A program made the translations under genes and the position numbers. A model generated the notes under the pieces. That model had not been told where the DNA came from. It saw only the letters and a list, made by a program, of their open reading frames with translations, and made no database searches. From Cristatella mucedo (lineage: Eukaryota; Bryozoa; Phylactolaemata; Cristatellidae): a stretch of DNA of 64,000 bases. Positions 13,281-25,900 of this stretch are shown here, in pieces (position 1 is the first letter of the stretch; the number at the start of each line of letters is the position of its first letter). The DNA is taken from the NCBI GenBank assembly GCA_009760855.2, contig WPIO01000028.1, positions 2,276,001-2,340,000 of the forward strand. The letters are read 5' to 3'.

Positions 13281-13529
13281 TGCTGATAGTGCAAAATAGC
13301 CGGAATCAGAGTGGTTTCGTTAATTCAGGCAATAGGCAAGCAGCAAATATTCGGATCTTACATTTGTAGCATACGACTTTGTTCCTGGCCCTCTGCATCC
13401 TCCGGTGACACTTCGTGTGCATTATTTTCTAAATTAGCTAGCTAGCTTTCACCGCTTTATCAAGTGTAGCAGCTGGCGGAGACTCCCCATATAGCCTTGC
13501 ACTTTGTCTAATAACAAGAGTTAATTTAA

Positions 13530-13675
13530 CAGCCTCTTTTTGCATAGCGGTGGATGACCCTTAAAGGCTGCCGCCACTGCTGTCAGTGGCAATAAAGGAT
13601 CGCCCACCGCACGATCCGAACCCACAACCTAAGGACAGAGGTCGCAATAAGCAGCCTCCTTATCTAGTGAATCAA
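13530..13675 (-). mobile_element. tRNA-derived SINE (family A)
   Basis: The plus strand shows the reverse of the family: GCCTCTTTTTGCATAGCGG, GGCTGCCGCCACTGCTG, AATAAAGGATCGCCCACCGC, then the tRNA-like head with CCGAACCCACAACC as the reversed B box. Confidence 0.75.
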
Positions 13676-14023
13676 CAAAATGGCATCTTCATCGCGACGA
13701 AACACGCTAGAGCCTGGTGAGTGAAACCATGCTATAAATTCTATGCCCACAAGTAAAAGTGAGTTTTAATATGCAATATGTAATAACATCAAGTATTCAC
13801 AAGCGAAGTCAGAGTCGTGCAGCAGCTGTAGCGCAAAGACCTGCACGAACGTCGAGGTGGAGCAGCAGCAGACCACTTGCTGTACCACGGAGAGCAGCTG
13901 ATAACAACAGCTGCCTCTGCTGCCATGAGGTGCAGGCGCTAGGCGCGTTCGGCAAGTGCTGCCGCCTTGCCAATTCCGAAGAGGCCTCCTTTCCGGATGC
14001 CTCAAGCTTAGATTTCGGTGGCA

Positions 14024-14155
14024 CTAGTCGTTGTCTTCTGCTCGCTGAGGAGGAACGCCACAGGGCTGAACCATTTTCTCCAGCTGATTGAATCTAACAC
14101 GCGCCCGCGATTCGTTCTCGGCAATGGCAAAGAAGCTGAGCATGTCGTGGTGACC
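14024..14155 (-). CDS. Candidate terminal exon of an unidentified gene
   Basis: A minus-strand frame of 43 residues ends at a TAG at 14024-14026 and begins right after a good acceptor (GTCGTTTCAG). It starts GHHDMLSFFAIAENE and continues with RARVRFNQLEKMVQP, which looks like real protein and is more GC-rich than the flanks. I recognise no family. No partner exon was found upstream (toward higher coordinates), so it could be an isolated remnant or a chance frame. Confidence 0.25.
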   Translation of the reverse strand, partial: GHHDMLSFFAIAENESRARVRFNQLEKMVQPCGVPPQRAEDND

Positions 14156-14389
14156 CTGAAACGACACAAGGAGAGGCAGCATTAAGCTTCCACCGAGCAG
14201 CTCACTGGTTTTGGTGCAAATGATGAGAAGCAGCTGAAGAGGCAGCGGTGAGCTGCTGCCATGCACTCGGCCGGTTTTAATGTGCTGATCAGCAGCTTTT
14301 CCTACCGACTTTTCCCCCAACTAGACCGGAGCCAGCACGTAGGTTCTATCTGAAATTATTGGATCACCACCCTACCAAATTGCCATGAT

Positions 14390-14685
14390 TATGGACACAA
14401 GTTACGAACAAATACCCTAAATTAGTCAAAAACCCTTCAAACTCCAAGGCACGGTCTTCAAAGAATTTTGAGGTTTTTACGAGGTCTAGGTACACAGTTA
14501 GATTCGGAAAAGTGAGCGGTACGATGCTTAGCCTGGTGGGGCGGTAAATCTGATACGTAGGCTGGAGCCGAAGAATGGAGGGACCTAAAAGAGTGTGACA
14601 AAACCTTGAAGTCGACTGGGAGCCAGTGCAGGTCAGCAAGGAGTGCCCATTTTTGTCTCATCATCGATCATGGAAGGCATAGGCA
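14390..14685 (-). mobile_element. LINE family 1 internal fragment
   Basis: On the minus strand it keeps ALLADLHWLPV, FRSLHSSAPAYVSDL and PHQAKHRTAHFSESN, the conserved C-terminal block of the family, with a small deletion around VDFKVLS. The (ATT)n tail is missing. Confidence 0.75.
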
Positions 14686-14689
14686 GGTG

Positions 14690-15827
14690 TCTGAAAATAA
14701 GAGCAGTGCAACATTGCATTAGCTCAATAAATTAAGCACTATATGTAATAATTTCGGAAACATGTTTTTTGTAATTTCAACCAATGAACATAGTGCTGGT
14801 AACAGAAACGTTCGATATTTACTCGAAATGCCGGTGAGTATGCAGCTACCATACCGGTAAATGGCTGTTCATCGTGGCTTATCCTTATTCGTTGTTATTA
14901 TTAGTATTATCTTTGCTGCAGTCGTCTAAAGTACCAAATAAGTACTCTTCCAAGATTTGTTTACTGAGGTGCTCTTCCACGATTGTAAGGGTCGCGCCAG
15001 CCACTGCAGACATATCATTCAAGCTATGCGTATATAGACAGCCAAGAACGAGGATATTTGATGGGTTGAGTTGAGAGGTGATAACACCGCTTGACCAACT
15101 TTTTAAAGCAAGTTGGTAAACTCGAGTTAGAGAAAGTCTTCGACAGGACCAACGACAATAAGGTTTTTAAGGGTGAACGATGATTTGATCAAATATAACC
15201 TGAATCTGTCCTATGGGTTGCCTACCACAGACTCATAACGCATGCCACGCAGGGGATATATTAGTAGGATATGCCCAACTAATTCCCTTGTGCAATTTAA
15301 AGAGCTTGAAGAACAAATCAGGCAGGCCTTCACTAAGACCGTAGTTCATACATTAGATTTCGTACACTCTGTGTATTTGTATCAAAGCCTATCGCACCAC
15401 TAATTTAATGCATGCTCACAAATGAACAAGAACAGGAGAATGATCTGGTGAACAATGAATGGGTGAGCTGGTCGAACGGCTACACAGTCGAGCTGCAATC
15501 GGTTGACATCCCATCCATGACCTGATCTAGCTGTTGCCAGGTTTTTTTACTGAAGTAATTTATCTCAAAAAACTAAGGCTCACTATTTCCCAAATATAAG
15601 CAGAAGTAGACCGTTGCAGAAAGTGCTGCCTATAGAAGCTCTTACGCTAGCTACAGTAAACAGGCAATAGCACTTGACATATTATGCATATCACAACAAG
15701 CATCTACCAGCACCCAAACAATACTGTGCATATATTTAGAGATGGCTGCTGTGGAGTAACCAAATAAAATCTAAAGCAATTTGGCAAGCAAGCATAGCAT
15801 AACCCACAGAGACGACTAGGTCGCATA
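14690..15827. other. Stretch without a recognised gene
   Basis: AT-rich sequence. I see no open frame with coding character and no familiar repeat. Confidence 0.5.
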
Positions 15828-15958
15828 TTGTTTGATTGTTTATCAAGCATGATTTTACTCACCGTTCAATTGCATTTCCCTTTGCAGCAAATGTAAAGCG
15901 CCTAGAGAGAGAGATTAAGTTCTCTGGGGGCGCTTTATCAAGTGCATTATTATTATAT
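15828..15958 (+). mobile_element. LINE family 1, 3' tail only
   Basis: It contains ATCAAGCATGATTTTACTCA, GCAAATGTAAAGCGCCTAG, GGGGGCGCTTTATCAAGTGC and a short (ATT)n tail, so it is a very short 5'-truncated copy. Confidence 0.85.
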
Positions 15959-16916
15959 TTCTTTCCCACAGCTCAAGCGATAACTGCAGCTCATAGAGCT
16001 CGTCCCTATACAGTACCAAACTCCAACTATAATTAATGAGTGAAGAGATTTGCGCTGCTTAAATTCAGCTACCGCTGCTCTCTGGAATCGCACAATTTCA
16101 ACGCACAGGCAAAAAGCAGCGGGAAGCGAAGCCAGTGGGCACTTTCGACGAACACAATGTGGCGATGTTCATCAGTTGTGGCATATGCCCCGCAACCGAA
16201 TCGACAACTAGCGTAATGGGAAATATTCTTCTAGCCATAAAAACGCGATCAGCCGCAGTAGCAGTGTGGGTGGCGAACCGTGCTAGCGGACCGGCGAAGA
16301 TGGTAACCAGCACGGAACGCCCGCTCTTGGTAGCCTCTCACGCTAATATAAAAGAGAAAGCTTTTTACACGTACCATATAAGCGCTATAGCTATCTCGGT
16401 GCTGGTTCGTCAGCCACTCCCATCTAGTTGTATCAGCATGCCCAGTGCCGACGTATTTGGACTGCAGGTGCTCTAATTGACTGTGAATGTTGTATCGGTC
16501 TCCCATGATTTACCTAAGTCAGCCGCTACCACGTTACATTGACAAGGCTAATAATTGGGTTGCTACATCGATGAGTTAACTTGTTCGTGATAGTACCGTT
16601 TCATTATTAGCCCTAAATAGTGCGGGCAACAATTCAACTTGAACCAAGTATGAGTTGGGGAACTGTAGCGATGAACGCGGCGCTATACCACAAACGCCTC
16701 TACAAGCGAGGTGGCGGTTGTATAATTAAACTTGTAATAGAATTACGTTATATGATAATAGTTTATATGTAAATTATTTCATTTTTATCGTTCTTTAGGC
16801 ATTATATCGACACAAAAAAGACAATTCTTTTTCGTCATAGGCATCTCTATTACCACACCCCGCTTGGACACGCGGGATTCGCTGGGCCTGATATCCGGTT
16901 TTGGTAAGTTCCGGCA
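15959..16916. other. Upstream region of AHA1 with no assigned gene
   Basis: Overlapping open frames on both strands around 16098-16476 have no recognisable family and no clear splice partner. The stretch presumably includes the distal promoter of AHA1. Confidence 0.4.
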
Positions 16917-16931
16917 ATTCTGGAATCTTCG
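16917..16931 (+). promoter_or_regulatory. Heat-shock element upstream of AHA1
   Basis: The sequence ATTCTGGAATCTTCG is a perfect array of three inverted five-base units (nTTCn nGAAn nTTCn), the canonical binding site of the HSF1 trimer. It lies 50 bp before the AHA1 ATG. Genes for HSP90 co-chaperones are known HSF targets, which fits. Whether it lies in the promoter or the 5' UTR cannot be told without the transcription start. Confidence 0.6.
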
Positions 16932-16980
16932 CACCGGTGGACGCAAGACTCGGTAGAGCGGAAGAGCAGACACGCTAGCC

Positions 16981-19900
16981 ATGGCGAAGTGGGGCGAAGG
17001 AGATCCGCGCTGGATAGTCGAAGAACGTGCAGATGCCACCAATGTCAACAACTGGCACTGGTAATGCGCCGACGCCGGTAGTGCAGCTGCCGCACAAGCA
17101 GTCGCCGCAAATGCAGGCAGATGTAGCTTGTCCTGCATTGGATGCGGCATGAAGGAGAGAAACAACGAGTGAGAGTAGCTGTGAGCTCTCTTGCTTTAAT
17201 AGAGCCGTCCCCGCTTGCAATATTTCGCACCGATGCATTTAAATAGTTACGCTAGACCTTCGGCGAAGCAGATCAAACAATAATAGGGTAGTCCTCGGCA
17301 GGTATCACACTAGTCTCGTTAGCTTCGCTTGTTTCCTCTGTTCCTTTCACCCCGTTGAATTTGATCTTTTGCTAAGAGCCAGCCATGGTTTGGTGAAGAT
17401 TCTTGCCATGAAAGTACGCGTCATAAGTTAATATGGAAGTACTTATTCGATCTACTTTCCGAGCGTAATTTTCCTGATTTACCGTCATTCAATCTGTAAT
17501 TTCCCTTCACGGTGTTTTATTTGCACTTTTACTAGCACTTGTCGTGCCGATTTCCCGACCCGAGTGGTCCCATTTGCCAGTCCAGGTCCATAGATTGCCA
17601 GGCAGTTACGATTACTGCGAAAAGCTGACTTGGTCATTGTAAAGCTGCGTTTACCCTAGCGAATCTTCTCCTAAATGTTTACCTTTATTCGTTTGGTTTG
17701 GGCCAGTACGTCACCATACGTCACTACGTTTGAGGGGAGGAGCCGAGTTGGCAGACGCAGTGGCTTTCGTCGAGACTAAGTCGGTGGTCAAATAATTCGC
17801 TAGTGTAAACGTCCTAACTAGAAGGGAAAGTGCCCATGAAAGCCACCTTACAGCAGTCGTCTAGTTGCTTCTGTATTGGACTCTTCGTTAAGTTTTCAAT
17901 TTCTCATCTTAGTCCGGACATGCGACCTTGAAAAGGTTTGTTAACATTATGTTTTTTGTCGATATATGACATCTTGCCACATGGGTATCTCTATTTTTAC
18001 TCACTTGATAGTTAGGCATCAGGTCACGTGATCCAAACTGCCGCTTAGCTCTAATTTTGCAGTAGGCTGTCTTGGCTGCAATCTCTTTAGGTCAGTTGGA
18101 TTTGTCAATTTTATGTGCATATACAGTGCCCTGTCGTGTTCACACTGGCCAAGATAATAGTTCGCTTACCAAATAGTGGCTACTCAGCCCCGAATGGTGA
18201 CACCCAGTGGTTATCGTTCTTTGCATGCCCTCGTTTATTGTAGGACCGAAAAGAATGCCACAAGCTGGTCGAAGGACCGCATTAAGGAGCTGCTGCTGGG
18301 ACTGCGGGTCGAGGACAATGCGGGTAAGATCCGTCCTTGTGCTGAAGCAGCTAGCCACCCATGAACTCGCCTGCTTTCCATTCATCGGCAATGGCTATCG
18401 CTGAGCAATTAACTTTTTTTTGGTGTTGCAACCTGTATGTGTGTCGACAGGCACCATTCCATGGCCACCTAGACCGAGGTGAAGCCTAATGCAGCGAGCC
18501 TGCTTTGTTAGTTGAAGACGTGTGCTATCGTTGGCCTCGCCAATCTATGATTTTATTGGTCACTGCCTCCACCCGTCCTCGTCGTGCATTATATGTAGCA
18601 TTTCTTTTTCACTTGGGCAGTTCCCTGTCGCGTTCTCGTGTAAGCAGTTGCTCGCAGCTGTTCGGTTTTGTATTGGCCCTTCTGCTGTAGACATGACCTG
18701 AGAGATCACGTGCTCATTTCTGTCTGTAAATGGATAACCCGATTGTGTGGAAGCAGACCGACTAGATAGTCTGTTGAAGGCAGCATAGTCAACGTTCATG
18801 CACTGGTTCCCCGTATAATTTAAAGCCGGTAGAATAATCTAGCTCTTAAAATGACTTTTTCCTTACCTCTCGGCAGAGCCTGTGCACCAGTCATCGATTC
18901 CCTAACCATGTTATGCTTGTTGACATTGATCATGCTACCATTAACCAGTCGACCGTGCCTCTTTTGCAGCAAATGTATAATGCCTAAAAAGGAATTGTTC
19001 TCTGAGGGCGTCACACAAATGAACTATAAATAAATTATATTACTGCAGCTTGCACACTCCGAAACGGGGTTGGATTATGCAGTTGGAGTGGTGCATGCAT
19101 AGCGAAGCCGTGCCATGCCTGCCTTTGGTTGTTCTCATGTATTGTGGAAATCTAGCGATTGACAAGCTTGTAGCTCTCCAAAATCATGATAGCTTAATAG
19201 AAATTCTGTGGAGCTGACAGTGCTGGCAAGTGACTCGAGGGGTGTAGAATTGCTTGCTTTTAGGAAAATATTTGCATGTTTGCTGCGGTCGACGAGCCTT
19301 GTGCTCACGCCAGACACATTGGGGTCTGCTGGCCTCGTCCCATCTGCCTGCATATGATAAGAGGCGACTTCAAAGGCTCTGGCTTTCAATTCTCGGTCCC
19401 TTCGTTTTCTTGCTCCAGCCTACCTATTTGAACTGATTCCCAATCAGGTTTTGCCATCGTAATACATGCTCTTCTAACTCAAAAGTCGTTTGGCTATGCC
19501 TCAAGTCTTTTGGAGGCCGTGCCTTTAGTTTTGTGTGCTTTCAAAGCCTGGAACTCACTCTCGACATCCCTTGGCGGCAACGTTTACAAAGAAGCCAAAA
19601 ACGCTTGCTATGCTTATGTGTGCTGTCACTCTGCATGCTATCGCTATGCAATTGACATGCTTTAAAAAAATACTAGCTGATTAAGCAGCCTCTTTTTGTA
19701 TAGCAACAGAAGAGCCTTTACGGCTATCACCACCACTTGCAGTGGCGATAAAGGATCGCCCACCGCAGGAATCGAACCCACAACCTCGGGACCGAGGTCG
19801 TGAAAGCAACCCCCTTACCTAGTGTGCCATCACGGCTCACCAATGCTTTACCTTTGCAGCATGCGTTTTAGTCCCTAGAAATAGATTTAGTTCTCTTAGG

Positions 19901-22900
19901 GCACAATGCCAATGTATGATTATCATTAGCATTACTAGTATCTGCCTGGTAGTCGAAGAGACTTGTGTGTGTACGTGTGTGTGTGTGTGTGTGTGCGTGT
20001 GTGTGTCTGTGTCTGTGTCTGTGTGTGTGTTTGTGTCGTGCATATCTTACAATTTGCCATGCTCTTGGTGTAGTCCACTGTGCTGGTCTTATGTGAGTGC
20101 CTTTCGTTGGGTGTGCAGTGGGCTATGCCACCATAAAGGAAGTTGCTAAGCTTGAAGGTGAAGCCAGTGCCAACAACCGAAAGGCTAAGCTCATATTCTT
20201 TTACGAGTGGAACATAAAGTGTGACTGGGAAGGTGAGTCTTATGGAGCAAGAACAACAGTCATATCGCTTGCATTTTCACTTTGTATTTGACTGCTTAAT
20301 ATTGCTTTATTTGGTTATGTGTGCTTTCAGGGAACCTCAATGATGAAGATAACACGAAAGTTGAAGGCTCACTGGAAATTCCAAATCTAAGTGATGAGAA
20401 CAGTGCAGACGAATTAACCGTAAGTCGTCTTACCCGTCTCATGGCTCGAAGTAAATCCGTGCCTTGTGCCTCGATGGCTTCTGTGCCAAAGGCAACTATA
20501 TTTTTTTCTTTAAAAGACTTGTTTACTAATCGTGGTGATCGCCATCATCGTAAGCTGCTAGTTCAGGTGTGTGCTAAAAGCACTCGAGGCTGTGCTTGCA
20601 TCACACGCACACATGCACACACACACTTCTCACTCTTGTCCTGTCTGGCTGTTTATTGTGTAAAGAACCCTATTGGTTGGAGCATATTATCGATCTATCC
20701 AAGTGTTTATGTGACCGGGGAGTTGCAATTGCAGACCGGCATTGCCACGTAACTATGCGTATGTATACATGTACATATCACCAAGCAATGTCTCTACTGC
20801 TGGATTGCCACAGCTCCTACGCCTTTCCACTTCTTGCTGCTCAGAGAGCATCTAGCCGACAGTATGATGGGGATGGTCCGAAGACTGGCGTTGCACGATG
20901 AGTTCTGGCCTACACGGTAAACGGTCGTTACCTTGGCCGGGCCTTGACAGCAACGGTGGCCTCCCTGAACTACTAAACAGGAGCATAAGTCATCAGAAAA
21001 GGCAAGCAAATGCTATGAAGGCTAATCGGGGCATTGCAGAAGCTCATGTTTCTCACAGACCTCGGCCATAATGGCTTAGAAATGTCATTGGTAGACCAAG
21101 CCACGCTGGTCAAGGGACAGGCCCATGGTTAGCACAACGGCACCTTGACATTCGATTGGCCGTGCCTATGGGCATCCTTGACATTCGATTGGCCGTGCCT
21201 ATGGGCGTCGTTAAATCATTGCGTGTCATCCATAGAGCTGCCTTGTTGTGTGGTGAGACGTTAGTAGCAATGCCGCGCCGGCCGGCCATTTGTTGGCGCT
21301 GCTGCTGCTGTTTCACTCTGCCTCAGCTGTTCGTTTCTTTGAGGTGCCTGTCTCGAGTCCGAAGAACGTAAACTTGCCACGTTGTGTTGTATTGCTGCGT
21401 GCGGTCCGAGTTACAAGCTCGTGACCAGCTGCTGTTCTTGCGGTGTAGAGCAGCCCCAGGGTGAAAGTGCAGCCCCAGCAGATATACGGCATGACCTGGA
21501 TGTGCACGTGGCAACTTGGTTGGCTGTGCAAAGTGGATTTTTCTGTCTGCCGATTGGGTTTTGTTTGAGCCTGTTTTCGATCGGTACTGCTTCACTTCCA
21601 CTTGTTGCCCGTGGTTTTGTCACAGTCTGCTCATTTTGCTATTATCAAGGTGAGCGTCAGTGTGAAGACCGAACATTCTCACGCCTTCAAGCTGAAAGAA
21701 CTGTGGCGTACTAAAGGCACAGCCCTCATTCAGAAAAAGCTCGGTGAATATATAGTTGCCCTGAAAAAAGGTAGGTTACTAACTGCTCGTGGTTTTGAGA
21801 CACAGGTGTATGAGTCGCTTGTCTGAGATGTCTCCAAAAATGTATTGTATTAGTAAGTTTGCCCGCTCGTGTGTTCACCACGAGCAGAGCACAGCTCTAT
21901 GCCTCGTGTGCATTTGCAGTTGTGGCTAGCTATGAAATAGTGCAAGCAGAAGATTTGTTATTGGTGGGGTAGAGTCCTGCCTTAATAAGGTCTAGCAAAA
22001 AGAGCTCGTCTCCTGAAGACCCTATACCTTCATCTCTGTGGTCTTCACTTGCAGACCAACTTAGCCCTGCCATAACCAAGATTTGTAATGCTTCTTTGGG
22101 AAAAGGGGTCGTCCCCAAGTCCTTCAAATCGGCAATCGTTAGACCTATTCTTAAAAACCCTGGATTAGACACAGAGGTCCTTGCAAACTATCGTCCAGTT
22201 TCCCTTCTTCCGTTCCTATCAAAGATTCTTGAAAAAATTGTTGCTAAGCAGCTAGTTACATATTAACATAGTAACATATTGAAAATAATGGAATGTCAGA
22301 AACATTTCAATCAGGTTTCAAGAGGCAGCACTCTACTGAAACTGCTCTCCTCCGTGTTAACAATGACATTCTACGTGGCAACGACGACGGGAATGTTACT
22401 GCCCTAGCTCTGCTAGATCTGTCTGCTGCCTTCGACACCATTGATCACGAAGTTCTGCTTGAACGATTGAGAACAGCGATCGGTCTGGCAGACGAAGCAC
22501 TGGCGTGGTTTAAATCGTACTTGTCTGATCGTGTTCAATCTGTGTCGTGTGGGGGTCAGGTCTCAGACATGAGAAGGGTCACCGGTAGAGTCCCTCAAGG
22601 GTCTGTACTCGGTCCCTTGCTGTTCTCCATTTATACACAACCTCTGGGAAAAGTGATTAAGGCCCATGGAATAGGATATCACTTCTATGCTGACGATGCT
22701 CAGTTGTATTTGTCATTTAAACCGTCGGAATCTGCTGCAGCAACTGAGAAACTGAATGCTTGCCTTGCCGATATTCGATCCTGGATGTCGGAAAACTTCC
22801 TGAAATTAAATGACGATAAAACCGAACTGCTTCTCATAGGACACCCTAAGCGTGTGGCTGGATTAAAAGGCTTTGCTGTTCTAATAGGTGATGCTATTGT

Positions 22901-25900
22901 GCGACCTTCATCGCGTGCTTGAAATTTAGGTGTCGTGTTCGACAGCTGCCTCAATTTCAAAAGCTTCATTCACAAGACTGCCTCTACAGCTAGCCATCAC
23001 ATCCGATCCCTATCCAAGATTAGAAGCTGTCTCCCACAGTGGCTTGTAAAAAATTTAACTAGCTCTTTAGTTCTGTCTCGGCTTGATTATTGTAATTCCC
23101 TTTTGGCTGGGCTACCAAAGAAAGCTATTATGCCACTACAGCGGACTATGAATATGGCTGCAAGGCTGGTCTTCAAGTCCCAGCGGTTTGAGCACGTGTC
23201 ACCTTTGCTGAAAGAGCTAGGATGGTTGCCGGTTGAGCAAAGGATAGAGAGCAAAGTTCTTACGCTGACCCACAAGGCCCGCCACGGCTTGGCTCCTTCG
23301 TACCTAGCTGAACTGCTGCATCAGTTTTAGCCTGCTCGCGCCCTCAGGTCCTGTGTGGACAATAAATTAGCTGTCCCATTCCTCCGCTTAAAGACAGTTG
23401 GCGACAGAAGCTTTAGCTCTGCAGGTCCTAGACTCTGGAACTCGCTTCCACAATTCTTACGCAACGACATCTACTCTCCAACTGCCGACTATGGCACATC
23501 TTTTTCAGAGGTCCTGAACTGCTACTTCTATGCTACTCACTACCTCAACTGCTCTCCTAACTCTGCTACGCATCCCACTTTCTCTTTGTTGCGTGATGGG
23601 TACCGAATGCGTACCGAAAGCCGCTTAGGCTGTGAGTGCGCTATACAAAACTCTCCTGCGTAACACCCACGTGGTCTTTATGACTTTGTAGAGTTACTGA
23701 CGGAGATACATTCTTCGTGGAAATGAATGGACTTAGACGCCGTACAGTTGAATAATTGAAATTAAACGTTTGTATGATGCACTGAATACAACTAAACTAG
23801 ACAACTAAATCTCTTTCTTGCTGCTTTCCATGTAACTCCGAGGAGGGGGGAGGGTGGTATTGAAAGGTCTTGTCTTCGCTAGTTTAGCAACGATCTCAGG
23901 CAGCTAATCTAACGGTTTGTCGACTTGCCTCATTCCTTGTAGTCAAGCTTCATGCAGCTCCGGCACTACACTTTAGTTGTCCGTTGTCTGGTGTGTGCAA
24001 ACCAACTTAAATTAATACATGCCCCAAGATATGACGAATTGGTATCTCTAGTGCAGCGGTTCTCAACCTGGGGGTCGAACGACCCTTTCACAGGGGTTGC
24101 CCAAGACCATCGGAAAACTCGCATATCCTCATTTTGCACACAATAATTTTATGGTTGGGAGTTGCCACGCATGAACTTGATTCATGTGTCGCAGCATTAG
24201 GAAGGTATAGAACCATTGCTTTGGTGAATGGTACATAACTAGTCCTGCACTTTGCAATAGATAACTTTCTCATCCTGAGAATCAAAGTCACACTAGCTTT
24301 AGTTATCCAAGTGGCTTGCAAGGAGTATCACCTCCCTTAACTGTGTTCGGCATATCGATGAAGTAAACGTGAGTACACGGGCTTCGGCAGTAGGGCTTTA
24401 CAGGAGCGATATTGGAGCATGATTGGATGCTAGCGGGCCATTCAGATTGGCCCTGCTGTGTCGGGGCTCCTGCTATGGGTTTCCCAGTCTCGCTGCCGTT
24501 TGTTGTCTTGAGCACTTCCGTAGCAACAACAATGGCATTACAACAGCCAACTCCCTTACCCGGCCAGCGTGTGAAGGTCTGCCATCGTGTTGTAAGCAGC
24601 TCGAGTGGTGGTGCTTGGCGTTGTGTGCGAATGTGAAAACCGCCAGCTCTGGTGCGTCGAGGTCTGCTTTCACCTCTTATCCTGCCTTATAGAGTTTAGT
24701 CTGGGCATGATTCTGCCAGCTAACAAGGATGCCACTCCAACTGAAAAGCGATCTGTAGTGCAGCCTGTGCCTGAAGTCATCAAGGTGAGTGACCACACGT
24801 GCGTGTGCTAGTACGTCGGTCGTGCGAAGCAGTCAGCATTTTACCTTTGCTCGGTGCGCTGTTCTTTTGCTAGGATTTTAAGCGAACCACGATCCAAGCT
24901 CAGAATGGCTCACAAGCCATAGCCGTCAAAATACACACCAAGAAAATAACCATGAAAGAAGAGTTCAAGTGCACTGCGGATGAGCTATATCGCGTGTTCA
25001 CAGTGAAAGAGGTGAGCTGCTTTCCAAGAACCTCGGGCATGCCATCTGCTTGATAGGTGCGAGCTCCAGTTAGGAGTTATGCCACGGCTTGCAACGTTTA
25101 GTGGCAGAAATTGACCTACGTATGAAAGCGATAACGATGTGCCAGCCTGTCCCTTGCTCTGCTGGCTTGTCGGCTACTGACTGACTAGCAACAGACTGGC
25201 AAAGCACAGCAAGTTGATGCAGTCTGACCTTAGTTATATCTGTGCCATCTTTTCTTGAACCACTGCAGTGCTGCACCGGCTGCGCTTTGCCTTCACTAGA
25301 CCCTATAAGTCTGCTCGCAGAGTAATAAGATGCACCCATTATTGCTTGATGGTCGGACCCAGAACCCAAGGCTAGTCCAAGGATCGTGCTAGGGTTAGCT
25401 GTACATGGTCTGCTGTTGTTTGTTAGACGTTCATGCCCTCTCGTGCGTTGTTGTGCTGCTAGAAATGAAATTGGTCAAACTGAGCCGAAAATCCTAGTGC
25501 TGCCACCGTTGCGGAAAACCTGTCATCAAAATAGAATAGTCACCACTCATGTTCGTGCATTGCATGCTTAAAAGTCGTAAAAAAAAAATGTGGCTGCTTT
25601 GGCGTTCGGTTGTGTGTGCCATCGGTAGATGTGGCATTTGTAGGGTCTAGCAGGTGTGACATTGTTTTAGCTTAATAACTGCTTGCTCGTCAAATTGGAA
25701 TCGCAGTGCTGTATCGGTGGCCAGTAAGCTAAGCAACTGCACAACACATTCAAACCCACTGCTGGTTCGGCAGACTGCCTAAGTCATGGCCTATCTTCGG
25801 CTTTGCCGGACAAACCTCTAGGCAAATTATTCCCAGCTAGCTTGGGAAGTACCCTGTGCTTGCTGGCCTAGAAAAGAAAGTTTTTAAGCTTGGTGGTCGT

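Noticed and set aside
16098-16476. Overlapping frames on both strands upstream of AHA1
   Set aside because: No recognisable family, no clear splice sites, and the strands cannot be told apart.
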